This document shows, piece by piece, positions 25,019 through 34,180 of a stretch of DNA of 64,000 nucleotides. The notes below the pieces were generated by a model that was given only the letters and a program-made list of their open reading frames with translations, was not told the origin of the DNA and did not search any database. This stretch comes from JBHBQE01 sp041776485. GTDB taxonomy: Bacteria > Bacillota > Clostridia > Lachnospirales > Lachnospiraceae. Both the position numbers and the translations under genes were made by a program. The stretch covers positions 1 to 64,000 of the forward strand of contig JBHBQE010000021.1 in NCBI GenBank assembly GCA_041776485.1, written 5' to 3'. Within the stretch, counting starts at the first letter, position 1. Every line of letters starts with the position of its first letter.

Positions 25019-25996
25019 ATGAGTAAAAAAAGTACAGTTTCTAATAAGACAATAGATTGGATTTTAGACCATGCACTGATAGTTATTCTGCTGGCATTTG
25101 CCGTTATTACCGCAATTATACAGCCTAACTTTTTGACTGTTGGAAATTTAACAAGTATTATGAGGCAATTTGGCGCTCTTTCCTTTGTGGCACTTGGGCT
25201 TACCTTTTCAATTATTTGTGGATTTATTGACCTTTCTATTCCTGGTATTGTGAATATGTCTGCGGTTTTAGCTGTGTTTTTGATTAACTACGTGGGGCAA
25301 TGGGGTTCTCTTGTTTTCACATTGATTTTCGGTATATGTGCAGGTCTAATCAACGGAATGTTGATTACAAAAAGTGGAGGTACAACTCAGGCAGAGGGAT
25401 TATTTATCACCTTTGGTATGTCTCAGGTCTGGTCTGCCGCTGCGCTGATTCTCAGTGACGGAAGAACCCAGCAGCTTCGCTGGGCGGAAAAATCCTATGA
25501 ACTCTTTACATTTCTGGGAAACTTTAAGCTTGGCTTTATACCAATTGCAATAATTATTTTTGCCATTGCTTTAGTGGCGCTGAATTTCTACCATAAAAGA
25601 ACATATGCAGGAAGATGTATCAGCCTTGTGGGAGGAAATAAAACAGCCGCTAATCTGTCTGGTATAAATGTTAATAAAACTATTTTAACCACATTTTCCA
25701 TAGCCGGATTAATGACTGCATTAGGTGCGATTATGCTGGTAAGCCGTGTAACCACAGCTTCACCTACAGTAGGACTCGGTTATGATAATGACTCTATTTT
25801 GTCAGTTGTGGTTGGCGGAACTACTCTTGCGGGTGGTAGGGGAAATGTATTCGGCACCATGTTGGGCGTGCTTCTGGTTACACTTCTTTCAAACTGTATG
25901 AACTTATTGGAGATTTCGCCCCACCTGCAATTCGTAATGAAGGGTGTGGTATTGATATTTGCCATCTGGGCAGATAGTCGCAGAAGCATAAAATAA
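25019..25996 (+). CDS. Sugar ABC transporter permease 1 (RbsC type)
   Basis: A 325-residue membrane protein with about eight to ten hydrophobic helices and the BPD_transp_2 fold of CUT2 importers. Family hallmarks are ALGLTFSIICGFIDLSIPG, GGTTQAEGLFITFGM and the late cytoplasmic loop GGTTLAGGRGNVFGTMLG that contacts the ATPase. It is followed by a second, different permease, so the channel is probably a heterodimer. Confidence 0.94.
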   Translation: MSKKSTVSNKTIDWILDHALIVILLAFAVITAIIQPNFLTVGNLTSIMRQFGALSFVALGLTFSIICGFIDLSIPGIVNMSAVLAVFLINYVGQWGSLVFTLIFGICAGLINGMLITKSGGTTQAEGLFITFGMSQVWSAAALILSDGRTQQLRWAEKSYELFTFLGNFKLGFIPIAIIIFAIALVALNFYHKRTYAGRCISLVGGNKTAANLSGINVNKTILTTFSIAGLMTALGAIMLVSRVTTASPTVGLGYDNDSILSVVVGGTTLAGGRGNVFGTMLGVLLVTLLSNCMNLLEISPHLQFVMKGVVLIFAIWADSRRSIK

Positions 25997-26016
25997 CTGA
26001 TATGGAGGGAAAATTT

Positions 26017-27024
26017 GTGGATAAAACAATGAAAAACAGCTCCCTGCATGGCAGGGTAAAGAGTATAGGAAGCTTTTTATATGGTCATAAGGCTATAGTT
26101 GCCATTGTAATCTTATATATAATTATGGTTGTGTACAGTATGGGTGAAAGCAGCAGCTTTTTCTCGGGCTATTCTCAGGTACTGATACTTAGAAAGGCTT
26201 CGGTTAATATTATAGTTGCCTGTGGTGTTACCTTTGCCGTATTGGTGCACTCTATAGATTTGTCAATAGGAGGTATGCTTGCGCTATCCGGTGTGCTGGT
26301 TATAAAGTTTATGGAGATTATGCCGGTTTGGGCGGCAATATTGCTTACTGTGTTTATAGGACTTTGCGTGGGTGCAATCAACGGCTTTTTAATTGTTCAT
26401 CAAAAGCTTGAGGGATTTATAATAACCCTTGGTATGGGGATACTGCTAAAGGGAATTGCGCTGCAGTTAACTGATGCCCACCCAATATCTGCACCACTGT
26501 CCTTTAACAAACTTGCTATGGGTAATGAGCTGGTATTTGGAGCGGGGAATGTGTCAAATATGATTGTAATCATGTTGATTATTGTGCTTATATTTTCCCT
26601 AATCCTCAGATACACTGAATTCGGCCGTAATATTTATGCTATCGGGGGAGATTATGCGGTAGCTGAATATGCAGGCATTCCTGTTATCAGGCAAAAATGG
26701 ATGGCATTTGTATTGTCGGCTGGACTTACCTCATTTGCAGGAATCGTTAATTCATCCTTTCTGTGTGCAGGGAATGCCAATTATGGAGATATGACTGCCA
26801 TGATAGTTAACTGTGCAGTTGTGATCGGAGGAACCTCTATGGCGGGAGGTATAGGCGGAATATGGCAGTCAGCTATAGGTGTGCTATTTTTTGCAGCTAT
26901 GGAAATAACACTGCAAAATATTGTTCCCAATGCCTATGTTATACAGCTTATTCAGGGCTTTGTTATAGTTGCTATACTGTTTATTGACAGCTACGATAAC
27001 AAGCTTAAGCGTGAAAGGGTATAA
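26017..27024 (+). CDS. Sugar ABC transporter permease 2 (RbsC type)
   Basis: A 335-residue CUT2 permease related to its neighbour, with ACGVTFAVLVHSIDLSIGGM, GAINGFLIVHQKLEGFIITL and the coupling loop GGTSMAGGIGGIWQSAIG. I use GTG at 26017: the GGAGGG at 26004-26009 is seven bases before it, while the ATG at 26002 overlaps that ribosome site. It ends two bases before the MFS gene. Confidence 0.93.
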   Translation: MDKTMKNSSLHGRVKSIGSFLYGHKAIVAIVILYIIMVVYSMGESSSFFSGYSQVLILRKASVNIIVACGVTFAVLVHSIDLSIGGMLALSGVLVIKFMEIMPVWAAILLTVFIGLCVGAINGFLIVHQKLEGFIITLGMGILLKGIALQLTDAHPISAPLSFNKLAMGNELVFGAGNVSNMIVIMLIIVLIFSLILRYTEFGRNIYAIGGDYAVAEYAGIPVIRQKWMAFVLSAGLTSFAGIVNSSFLCAGNANYGDMTAMIVNCAVVIGGTSMAGGIGGIWQSAIGVLFFAAMEITLQNIVPNAYVIQLIQGFVIVAILFIDSYDNKLKRERV

Positions 27025-27026
27025 AT

Positions 27027-28286
27027 ATGGGGGATTCCCGAGAGAACGAGGGCAGTCACAGCAATATTGGAAAATCCTCAGAACATGATACGAAGCGGTC
27101 TGGGGGGAAAACGCAGGGAACAGGGAATAGATACCTGCTTGCCGCTATGTGTATGGTGGTGGGATTTGAAGGGGCATTCCTTATGGTTATAGGCTCTCTA
27201 TTGCCGGTTATGGGAGAAGCTTATTCCCTTGACTATAATGCAAAGGGAATGCTGCTCACCGTTCATAATTTTGGTAATTCCATTGCAGCCCTCATTGCCG
27301 GAGCATTTTTCCTGATATTTGGATTTAAAAAATCCATTAATATTTCCACTTTAGTTGCCTGTCTTGGATTATTTGCCATTACGGGTACAGGCCGTTATCC
27401 CCTGTTAATAATCCTGTTTTTAATTACAGGAGTGGCTAGGGGTTGTATGATTAATTATAGCAATCAGGCTGTGACGGTAAGGTATGAGGGGGCGGCAGGA
27501 CCAATTAACTTCCTGCAGGCATGCTTTTCCATCGGCTCGGTTTTTGCCCCGATTTTAGTTTTGCTTTGTACAGTAAACGGAATAATTCATTGGAAACTGG
27601 CAATATATATTACCGCTGCAATAGGGGCGTTATCCTGGGGTATGACATTTTTTCTTAAAAATGAGCCTTTGTATGAAAAAAAGAATACAAGAGAGTCGGT
27701 ATCTTTAGGATTTTTAAGGGAAAAAGATTTTATTATTTCCCTTTTGATAATGTTCTTTTATATGAGTATAGAGGCGGTGGTATTTGGATGGATACCCACA
27801 TTTTTTGAAAACAGTGGAGTGATTTTGCCGAAATATCAGGGATATATTACAACTTTGCTTTGGGTAATGCTTCTTGTAGGAAGAATTATTTTCTCGATGA
27901 TTGGAAATAAAATAAAGACTACCCAATTATTATTTATCCCTAGCGTAACTATGGTATTATCAATAGCATTTCTTATTATTTCAAAAAATCCCGTAGTGCT
28001 GATAGGGGCGGTTGTGATATTAGGACTGTCAATGTCAGGGATGTATGGAAATATATTGGCAAACGCAGGCACGGTCTTTATGACCTATCCTATTTCCATA
28101 AATATTCTTAACTTTATAGGTTCTTTTGGCGGAGTAGTTACACCTATAATAGTGGGACGGATTTCCCATATGGTGGATATTCGCGTGGGAATGAGCGCCA
28201 TAATGATTCCTGCTGTAATTACATTGATATGTACGATTTTAAATATTAAAATGAAAAATCCGGACAGAAATTTTTGCCCGTTATAG
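27027..28286 (+). CDS. MFS transporter
   Basis: A 419-residue major facilitator protein with a hydrophilic N-terminal tail of about 38 residues (NEGSHSNIGKSSEHDTKR) before twelve predicted helices. The arrangement (GVARGCMINYSNQAV, GSVFAPILVLL, later TYPISINILNFIGSFGGVV) suggests the sugar:proton or fucose-permease-like branch. It follows the permease by two bases and is clearly in the same operon. Two transport systems in one operon suggest import of substrate and either a second sugar or export of an end product; which is unknown. Confidence 0.85.
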   Translation: MGDSRENEGSHSNIGKSSEHDTKRSGGKTQGTGNRYLLAAMCMVVGFEGAFLMVIGSLLPVMGEAYSLDYNAKGMLLTVHNFGNSIAALIAGAFFLIFGFKKSINISTLVACLGLFAITGTGRYPLLIILFLITGVARGCMINYSNQAVTVRYEGAAGPINFLQACFSIGSVFAPILVLLCTVNGIIHWKLAIYITAAIGALSWGMTFFLKNEPLYEKKNTRESVSLGFLREKDFIISLLIMFFYMSIEAVVFGWIPTFFENSGVILPKYQGYITTLLWVMLLVGRIIFSMIGNKIKTTQLLFIPSVTMVLSIAFLIISKNPVVLIGAVVILGLSMSGMYGNILANAGTVFMTYPISINILNFIGSFGGVVTPIIVGRISHMVDIRVGMSAIMIPAVITLICTILNIKMKNPDRNFCPL

Positions 28287-28380
28287 GATGTTTATCGTTG
28301 TTTGTAATTTTATAAACGATTGTGTAGACGGTTAAATTACGGGTTTTTGTATAAATTAATAAGAAAGTAGAGAGATAAAT

Positions 28381-29208
28381 ATGGAAAGCTTTACATTATT
28401 AAATAATTATAAAATCCCGAGTATTGGATTTGGTACATGGAAAGTGGCAGATAATGTGGATAGTGTTTCCATAGTAAGAAATGCTATAGAAAGCGGTTAC
28501 AGGCATATAGACACGGCCAGTAAATACAGGACTGAGGAGGCTGTGGGAGAGGCTGTGAGAGAGTCTGGTATCTCTCGCAAGGAAATTTTTATTACCTCTA
28601 AGGCTTGGTTTAGTGAGATGGGCTATGATAATGTCAGGAGAGCCTGTGAAAATTCTTTAAAAAGCCTTAAAACCGACTATATGGATTTATACCTTATTCA
28701 TTGGACATCAAGAGATTTTGCACTGGATAATGAAACATGGAGAGGTATGGAGCGGCTTTATGAAGAAGGCTGTGTTCGTGCAATAGGACTTAGTAATTTT
28801 CTTATCAGACATATGGAGAATATATTTTCTTCCTGTAATATAGCCCCCATGGTTAATCAGCTGGAATTTCATCCGGGTTATATTCAATGGGACAGTGTAT
28901 CCTATGCTCAGAATAAAGGAATGGTGGTGGAGGCTTGGAGTCCTCTAGGGAGAGACAGGCTGTTGAATCACCCTCTGATTTTAGAATTATCGGAAAAATA
29001 TGGTGTATCCCACGCGCAGCTTTGCTTAAAATTTGCCCTGCAATGCGGCATAATTCCGCTTCCCAAATCCTCTGCAAGGGAGCGTATGGAGCAAAATATG
29101 CAGCTTGATTTTTTGATTGAAGAGCCTGATATGGACAGGCTAAAAAATATGCCTGAGGCGGGATTTTCCGGTGAGCACCCGGATCTTAACCCGCCGGATG
29201 CTGTCTGA
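28381..29208 (+). CDS. Aldo/keto reductase
   Basis: A 275-residue NADPH-type reductase of the AKR superfamily. It begins with the family pattern IPSIGFGTWKV and has the catalytic set Asp (GYRHIDTASKY), Tyr in the same motif, Lys in FITSKAW and His in YLIHW. IGLSNFLIRHMENI and IPLPKSSARERMEQN are further signatures. It is the last gene of the locus, 94 bp after the MFS gene. It could reduce a small aldehyde or ketone released by the radical enzymes; this is inferred from position only. Confidence 0.92.
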   Translation: MESFTLLNNYKIPSIGFGTWKVADNVDSVSIVRNAIESGYRHIDTASKYRTEEAVGEAVRESGISRKEIFITSKAWFSEMGYDNVRRACENSLKSLKTDYMDLYLIHWTSRDFALDNETWRGMERLYEEGCVRAIGLSNFLIRHMENIFSSCNIAPMVNQLEFHPGYIQWDSVSYAQNKGMVVEAWSPLGRDRLLNHPLILELSEKYGVSHAQLCLKFALQCGIIPLPKSSARERMEQNMQLDFLIEEPDMDRLKNMPEAGFSGEHPDLNPPDAV

Positions 29209-29233
29209 TTTACAGCTGCATATCTCATCTGCC

Positions 29234-29262
29234 TTTCAATTAACAAATTTTTATGTTATAAT
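29234..29262 (+). promoter_or_regulatory. Sigma-A promoter of the chemoreceptor gene
   Basis: TTTCAA (29234-29239), a 17-bp spacer and TATAAT (29257-29262) preceded by TGT, an extended -10. This gives a leader of about 100 bases before the ATG at 29371. Confidence 0.6.
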
Positions 29263-29320
29263 ATTACCTAATATTTTTGCCATGCTGGAACATGAGAAAT
29301 ATTGTTTATATTGCAAATTA

Positions 29321-29342
29321 GTACCTCTTTAGTCGGAGGTAC
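29321..29342 (+). promoter_or_regulatory. Hairpin in the chemoreceptor leader
   Basis: GTACCTC, eight-base loop, GAGGTAC: a perfect 7-bp stem in the transcribed leader, ending 13 bases before the AAGGAG ribosome site. No T run follows, so it is not a standard terminator; it may affect translation or mRNA stability. Confidence 0.4.
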
Positions 29343-29370
29343 ATAGTATATAAGAAAAGGAGATGTTATC

Positions 29371-31529
29371 ATGAGAAAAGAAAAACCTGTAAAGGCCAAA
29401 ATTTCGGGGGGGGGGGTAACGTTACCTTAACTCATAGCCTTGGCTTTACCGTCGGGCTTACTATGGCAATTATTTTATTTGTCTCCCTGGGATTAAAAAC
29501 AACTTATGATGTATATACATCATACACTTCTACAATTCAAGACAAGCAGAATCTAAAGGTCGAAGAAGCCAGAAAGCTTGCCAGCGACATGGAAAGTATG
29601 TTTGAATCCATGTATCAATCCGGATCCGGAGCCCATGCGTTTATAACGGAGATAGTGGAAACCACTGAACCTGAATTAAGGTACAGAGAAGCAATTGTTC
29701 AAGGTATTAAAAATATTTTTGAAAACAATGATAATATAGACGGCATGGGAGTTTACTTTGAACCTAATGCCTTTGACGGAAGAGATGGAGAGTTTATTAC
29801 AGAAACTAACCCCGCAGGACGGTTTAGTGCTTATGCATCTGACGATGGAAACGGCGTTGCCATAGATGATACTGATTTTACCAGCAGTGATTGGTACGTA
29901 AAAACCATGGAAGAGGGAAAGGTTCTTTTTCTGGATCCTTATATTGATGACAGTAATAATCTCGTAGCTTCTTATACTTATCCTATTATCATAAATTCTC
30001 AGATTATAGGTGTTCTTATTGTTGATACCTATGTAAATGACATACAGGAGTTTTTAGCAAAGAATTATAATTCCGCTTATGATTATAAAGTCCTTATGAG
30101 CGGCAGTTCAACTATTATCGCTAATTCCTACGATAGCAGCAAAATAACTCAAAATTGGCTTGAGACACATCCCGATAGACAGAGTAATTTTGACATGGCT
30201 CAAAATAATGAGGAGTCTATAGAGGAGATGGTGTCCACTACCTCAAAGATGAAATCAAAGGTTGTGTTTGTGCCGGTAAAGACTCCGGGGACAGAGGAAA
30301 ACTGGGTGCTAGAGTCTGTAACGGCAGTAGACTATATGACAAAGGACGCCAGAGAGGCAGCGATTTTAGGTATAATTATAAGTGTTATTACCATTGTGCT
30401 TCTTTCAGCTATAATTGTATTCCTTCTGTTTAGCAAAGTAATAGCTCCTTTGTCTGTTATAGAAAGCGTTATGAGTAAGTTCGCTAAGTATGACTTAAAT
30501 ATTACAGAGGAGGCGTCTAAGGCTCAAAAGTATTTGAATGGTAAGGATGAAATAGGAAGCGTATTTAGGTCTGTTAAGGAGCATGCAGATAATCTTAAGG
30601 CTATAGTTACCACCATATCTTTACATTCTCAAAATACTGCCGCAACAGCCGAGGAGCTTACAGCAACCGCACAATCCACGGCAAGCTCCGCCCAACAGGT
30701 ATCACAAGCAGTTACTAATATTGCAGAGGGAGCCACCTCTCAGGCAGAGGATACCCAATCTGCTGCAGGTTCCGTAGAAAGCTCTGACAATCTGCTTAAG
30801 GATATGCTGACTGTATTACAGGAGCTTATGCAGGCAACAAACAGCATTACGCAGAGTAAGGACGAGGGTAACGAAACCTTAAACGCTCTTGTAGCAGCAA
30901 TAGAGGAAAATAATGAAGCTGCAAGGGAAATAAGCGAAACTATATTTAAAACCAGCGAAAGCGCCGACCAGATTTCTAAATCCGGTGAGATGATTCAGTC
31001 CATATCAGACCAGACAAATCTGCTTGCGTTAAATGCTGCTATAGAAGCAGCTCGAGCAGGAGAGGCAGGAAAGGGATTTGCGGTTGTGGCTGACGAAATC
31101 AGAAAGCTTGCAGAGCAGTCCTCAGATTTTACAGAGGAAATCAGGAACACCATTGATGACCTTAAGGTTAAAACCGATAATGCGGTTCAGATTATTAAAA
31201 AGGTGCAGGAGCTTGGTAAAACTCAGGATGAAAAGCTCAAGGAAACTGAAAGCAAGTTTGAAAAGATTTCTGCTTCAGTAAATCAGGCAAGAGATATTTT
31301 AGATATGTTAAGCGGTTCTTCAAAGAAAATGGAGGATGAAAATCGGAATATTGTAAGAGTGGTAGAGAATTTATCTGCTCTTTCAGAGGAGAATGCTGCA
31401 ACTACAGAGGAAGCCAGTGCTTCCGTAGATACACAGGTTCAATCCATAGAGGATATTTCCAAGGCCTCTGAGGGATTGGCGCAGATAGCTACAGAGCTGC
31501 AGGAGGAGGTAGCTAAGTTTAATCTGTAG
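29371..31529 (+). pseudogene. Methyl-accepting chemotaxis protein, frame broken at a G11 tract (possible phase-OFF)
   Basis: A good ribosome site (AAAAGGAG) precedes ATG 29371, which reads MRKEKPVKAKIS and then the G11 run; the frame ends at a TAA at 29428-29430. One more G (G12) or two fewer (G9) would join it to the long frame that resumes SLGFTVGLTMAIILF and ends at 31529, giving 719 residues with G12. The body has a first membrane helix, a dCACHE-like sensor (FITEIVETTEPELR, FLDPYIDDSNNLVASYTYP), a second helix (GIIISVITIVLLSAIIVFLL), a HAMP segment and the methyl-accepting domain with tip EAARAGEAGKGFAVVADEIR. As read, only an internal ATG at 29463 inside the first helix could start it. 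A sequencing error in the run is the alternative. Confidence 0.85.
29406..29416 (+). repeat. Homopolymer G11 in the chemoreceptor start region
   Basis: Eleven consecutive G directly after codon 12 of the chemoreceptor. The following frame is +1 relative to the start codon; a change to G12 or G9 restores it. It is the longest mononucleotide G run in the window. Confidence 0.9.
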
Positions 31530-31629
31530 TATTAACTGTTGAACAGGTACTATTCAGTATCATTGTGCCAAAATCAACCGGTGTTGGATTTGAAAATATA
31601 ATAAAAATCTGGCTCTCGTTAATTTAAAT

Positions 31630-31702
31630 GACAGGCAATGAACCGCACCCCCCAAGAGAGAAGTTATTTGACTTTTCGTGTAGGTTTGTTGCCTGTCTTT
31701 TT
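31630..31702 (+). terminator. Long imperfect hairpin with T run
   Basis: GACAGGCAA pairs with TTGCCTGTC across about 68 bases, with inner paired parts AACC/GGTT and GAGAAGT/ACTTTTC, followed by TTTTT. It could terminate the chemoreceptor transcript or be a small-RNA 3' end. Its left arm (TGAACCGCACCCCCCAAG) also resembles termini I associate with IS150-like IS3 elements, so a mobile-element remnant is possible. Confidence 0.5.
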
Positions 31703-31812
31703 ATGCTGAAAGGAAGGGTAAATCTTACTTTTTAGCGGGTATTATGCTTATCTTAAGCGGATAGGGGTTGTTATCAGAGGGTTGGAATAAATTAATATGA
31801 TTAATTGTGACA

Positions 31813-31840
31813 TTGCTTTTTATTTTTAAGGTGCTATAAT
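31813..31840 (+). promoter_or_regulatory. Candidate sigma-A extended -10 promoter of flagellin
   Basis: TTGCTT (31813-31818), 16 bp and TATAAT (31835-31840) preceded by TGC. This is a housekeeping type, not the TAAA-N15-CCGATA flagellar type expected for flagellins. Confidence 0.55.
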
Positions 31841-31902
31841 CTTCTTATAATAAGATACATTATTAAAACCTTGATATAAACACGGGAAATAAGGAGGTTG
31901 CC

Positions 31903-32679
31903 ATGGCAGTTTCAGGTATAAATAATGGAAATATGTATCGGTCCTATGGTCAGATTGCCAGCGGCAATCGTCTTACCTCTGCTGCGGTAGACCCTGCCGG
32001 TCTTGCAATATCAGAGGGAATGAAGCGTCATGAAACAGGACTGGATGTCGGAGGCAACAATCAGGCGAGTGCCAGAGATTTGTTGAATGTGCAGGACAGC
32101 GCCCTGGGTTCTATTACTGAGAGCCTTCAAAGAATAAGAGAATTAGGGCTACAGGCAGGGAATACCATGACGGTAACAGATTCTGACAGAGAGAAATTAC
32201 AGGTTGAGGTGGACCATTTAAAGCAGGAGATTAGCAGGGTTGCTAAAGATACTACTTTTAACACTAAAAATATATTAGATGGTAGCTTGGGCAATTTACA
32301 GCTTGCCACAGACTCCAACGGAAACGGCACATATGTGTCTACCGGCAATGCTACCCTGCAGGCTTTGGGAATTGAGGATTTTGATCTTACAAATAGTGGA
32401 TTTAACTTGAATTCCATTGATAAAGCAATAGAGATGGTGACGTCTATGCGTGCGGACTCGGGTGCACAAACAAATAGATTGGAGAGAGGGATCTCCTTTA
32501 ATAGATATGCTTCACAGCTTACAACTGTCTCCAGAAGCAGAATTGCAGATCTTGACATGCCCTCTGCCATCTCGGAGCAAAAAAAGCAAAAAACAATTAA
32601 TCAATATCAGTTAATGATGAATAAGAAGAAGATGGAAGACGCAGAGAATAATAATAGAAGATTATTTGGACTCATCTAG
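31903..32679 (+). CDS. Short flagellin-like protein
   Basis: A 258-residue flagellin family protein, made up almost only of the conserved terminal domains. The N-terminal part has ASGNRLTSAAVDPAGLAISE and NVQDSALGSITESLQRIREL, as in flagellin D0/D1. The C-terminal part has RLERGISFNRYASQLTTVSR and RIADLDMPSAISEQ. The first ~15 residues (MAVSGINNGNMYRSYGQ) are shorter and diverge from the usual MRINxNxxA start, and the C-terminal LL(Q/R) ending is replaced by NNNRRLFGLI. No variable D2/D3 domain exists. AAGGAGG lies six bases before the ATG. No other flagellar gene is near, so it may be a minor or accessory filament protein. Confidence 0.88.
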   Translation: MAVSGINNGNMYRSYGQIASGNRLTSAAVDPAGLAISEGMKRHETGLDVGGNNQASARDLLNVQDSALGSITESLQRIRELGLQAGNTMTVTDSDREKLQVEVDHLKQEISRVAKDTTFNTKNILDGSLGNLQLATDSNGNGTYVSTGNATLQALGIEDFDLTNSGFNLNSIDKAIEMVTSMRADSGAQTNRLERGISFNRYASQLTTVSRSRIADLDMPSAISEQKKQKTINQYQLMMNKKKMEDAENNNRRLFGLI

Positions 32680-32687
32680 AGATTATT

Positions 32688-34172
32688 ATGAGAACAGCGG
32701 GAATACTTTTACCTATAACATCCTTGCCGAATAAATACGGTATAGGGTGTTTTTCTATGCAGGCAAAGGAATTTATAGATTTTCTAAAGCTTTCAGGGCA
32801 GCACTACTGGCAGATACTTCCTATCGGTCCCACAGGCTTTGGATATTCTCCTTATCAGTCTTATTCCACATTTGCCATTGACCCAATGCTTATAGATATA
32901 CAGAGCCTTATAGATGAGGGAACCATCACAAAAGAGGAGTGTAGGATATTAGAGGGGTTTTCCGATAGCTATGTGGATTATGAAAATATTACTTCAATAA
33001 AACTTTCACTTTTAAAAAAATCCTACCAAAGAAGAGAGGATCATCGGGAGTTGGAAGAATTTGCAGGCAGAGAGGCTTATTGGCTGGATTGCTTTGCTCT
33101 TTTTATGGATATCCATACAAGACTGAAGGGAACAAGCTATGCAAAATGGGATGATGAGTTCAGACTTCCGGACTGGTCTGTGGTAGACAGATACAAAGAG
33201 GAGCATAGTGATGACATTAATTTTTACCGCTATGTGCAATTTAAGGCATATGAGCAGTGGAAGAGAATAAAGGAATATGCCAATAAAAACAATATAGAAA
33301 TAATTGGCGATTTGCCGATATATGTGTCCCCTGATGGCGCCGATGTATGGCTTAATAAATCCCTGTTTCAAATGGATGATAAAGGAAATATGGACAATAT
33401 TGCAGGCTGTCCCGGAGATAACTATGCTCCTGAGGGACAGCTTTGGGGCAATCCTCTTTACAATTGGAGCTATCACAGGGATACAGGGTATGCATGGTGG
33501 ATTTTACGTATGGAAAAGGCTTTGGATCTGTATGATGTTGTTAGACTTGATCATTTTAGAGGGTTTGATGAATATTTTTCCATACCTGCCAAGGATAAAA
33601 ATGCGGAAAATGGTAAATGGATCCCCGGTCCGGGGATGGACTTATTCAATGTGTTAAAGGAAGAATTTGGAGATAGGCTTAGAGTGATTGCCGAGGATTT
33701 AGGCTTTTTAACTGATGGGGTCAGAAGACTGCGGCTTGAAAGCGGATTTCCGGGAATGAAGGTATTACAGTTTGCCTATGGTGGATATGCCGGTAATGAG
33801 TATCTTCCCCATCTTCATATACCGAATTCCGTTTGTTATACAGGAACCCATGATAACCAAACCACTTTAGGCTGGCTTACAGATAAAAGTACAGATAAAA
33901 AGGTTCTTCGGCATATTCTTGAATATCATGATATTGATAAAAGAATATCAGGGAAAGATCTGGTTAAAAAGTTGGTAGCCATAGCCCATGCCTCTGTAGC
34001 AAATACCTGTATTATTCCTATGCAGGATTATCTATACTTAGATGATAGTGCCAGAATTAATATTCCCTCTACAGTTGGAGGCAGGAATTGGAAATGGCGA
34101 ATGAAAAGCTTGCCAGGTAAAAAACTTGCAGAGGAGATTTTTAGGCTGGTAAGGCTTTATGGCAGAGGTTAA
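32688..34172 (+). CDS. malQ: 4-alpha-glucanotransferase (amylomaltase)
   Basis: A 494-residue GH77 enzyme that transfers glucan chains between maltodextrins in the cytoplasm. It starts MRTAGILLPITSLPNKYGIG and has YWQILPIGPTGFGYSPYQS, the nucleophile Asp in VRLDHFRGFDEYF, the acid/base Glu in IAEDLGFLTDGV and the stabilising Asp in TGTHDNQTTLGW. Length is normal for the bacterial short form. It follows the flagellin gene by 8 bp, perhaps by read-through, and converges on the PBP gene. Confidence 0.96.
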   Translation: MRTAGILLPITSLPNKYGIGCFSMQAKEFIDFLKLSGQHYWQILPIGPTGFGYSPYQSYSTFAIDPMLIDIQSLIDEGTITKEECRILEGFSDSYVDYENITSIKLSLLKKSYQRREDHRELEEFAGREAYWLDCFALFMDIHTRLKGTSYAKWDDEFRLPDWSVVDRYKEEHSDDINFYRYVQFKAYEQWKRIKEYANKNNIEIIGDLPIYVSPDGADVWLNKSLFQMDDKGNMDNIAGCPGDNYAPEGQLWGNPLYNWSYHRDTGYAWWILRMEKALDLYDVVRLDHFRGFDEYFSIPAKDKNAENGKWIPGPGMDLFNVLKEEFGDRLRVIAEDLGFLTDGVRRLRLESGFPGMKVLQFAYGGYAGNEYLPHLHIPNSVCYTGTHDNQTTLGWLTDKSTDKKVLRHILEYHDIDKRISGKDLVKKLVAIAHASVANTCIIPMQDYLYLDDSARINIPSTVGGRNWKWRMKSLPGKKLAEEIFRLVRLYGRG

Positions 34173-34180
34173 TACCGGAT

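Larger units (their letters stand above)
31530..31902. other. Intergenic region between chemoreceptor and flagellin
   Basis: A 373-bp gap without a protein gene. It holds a long imperfect hairpin ending in a T run (31630-31702) and the flagellin promoter (31813-31840), both listed separately. The remaining ~100 bases show nothing I can name. Confidence 0.6.

Noticed and set aside
28294..28328. Terminator or operator after the MFS gene (ATCGTT/AACGAT)
   Set aside because: Only a 6-bp stem with a long loop and no T run; too weak to call.
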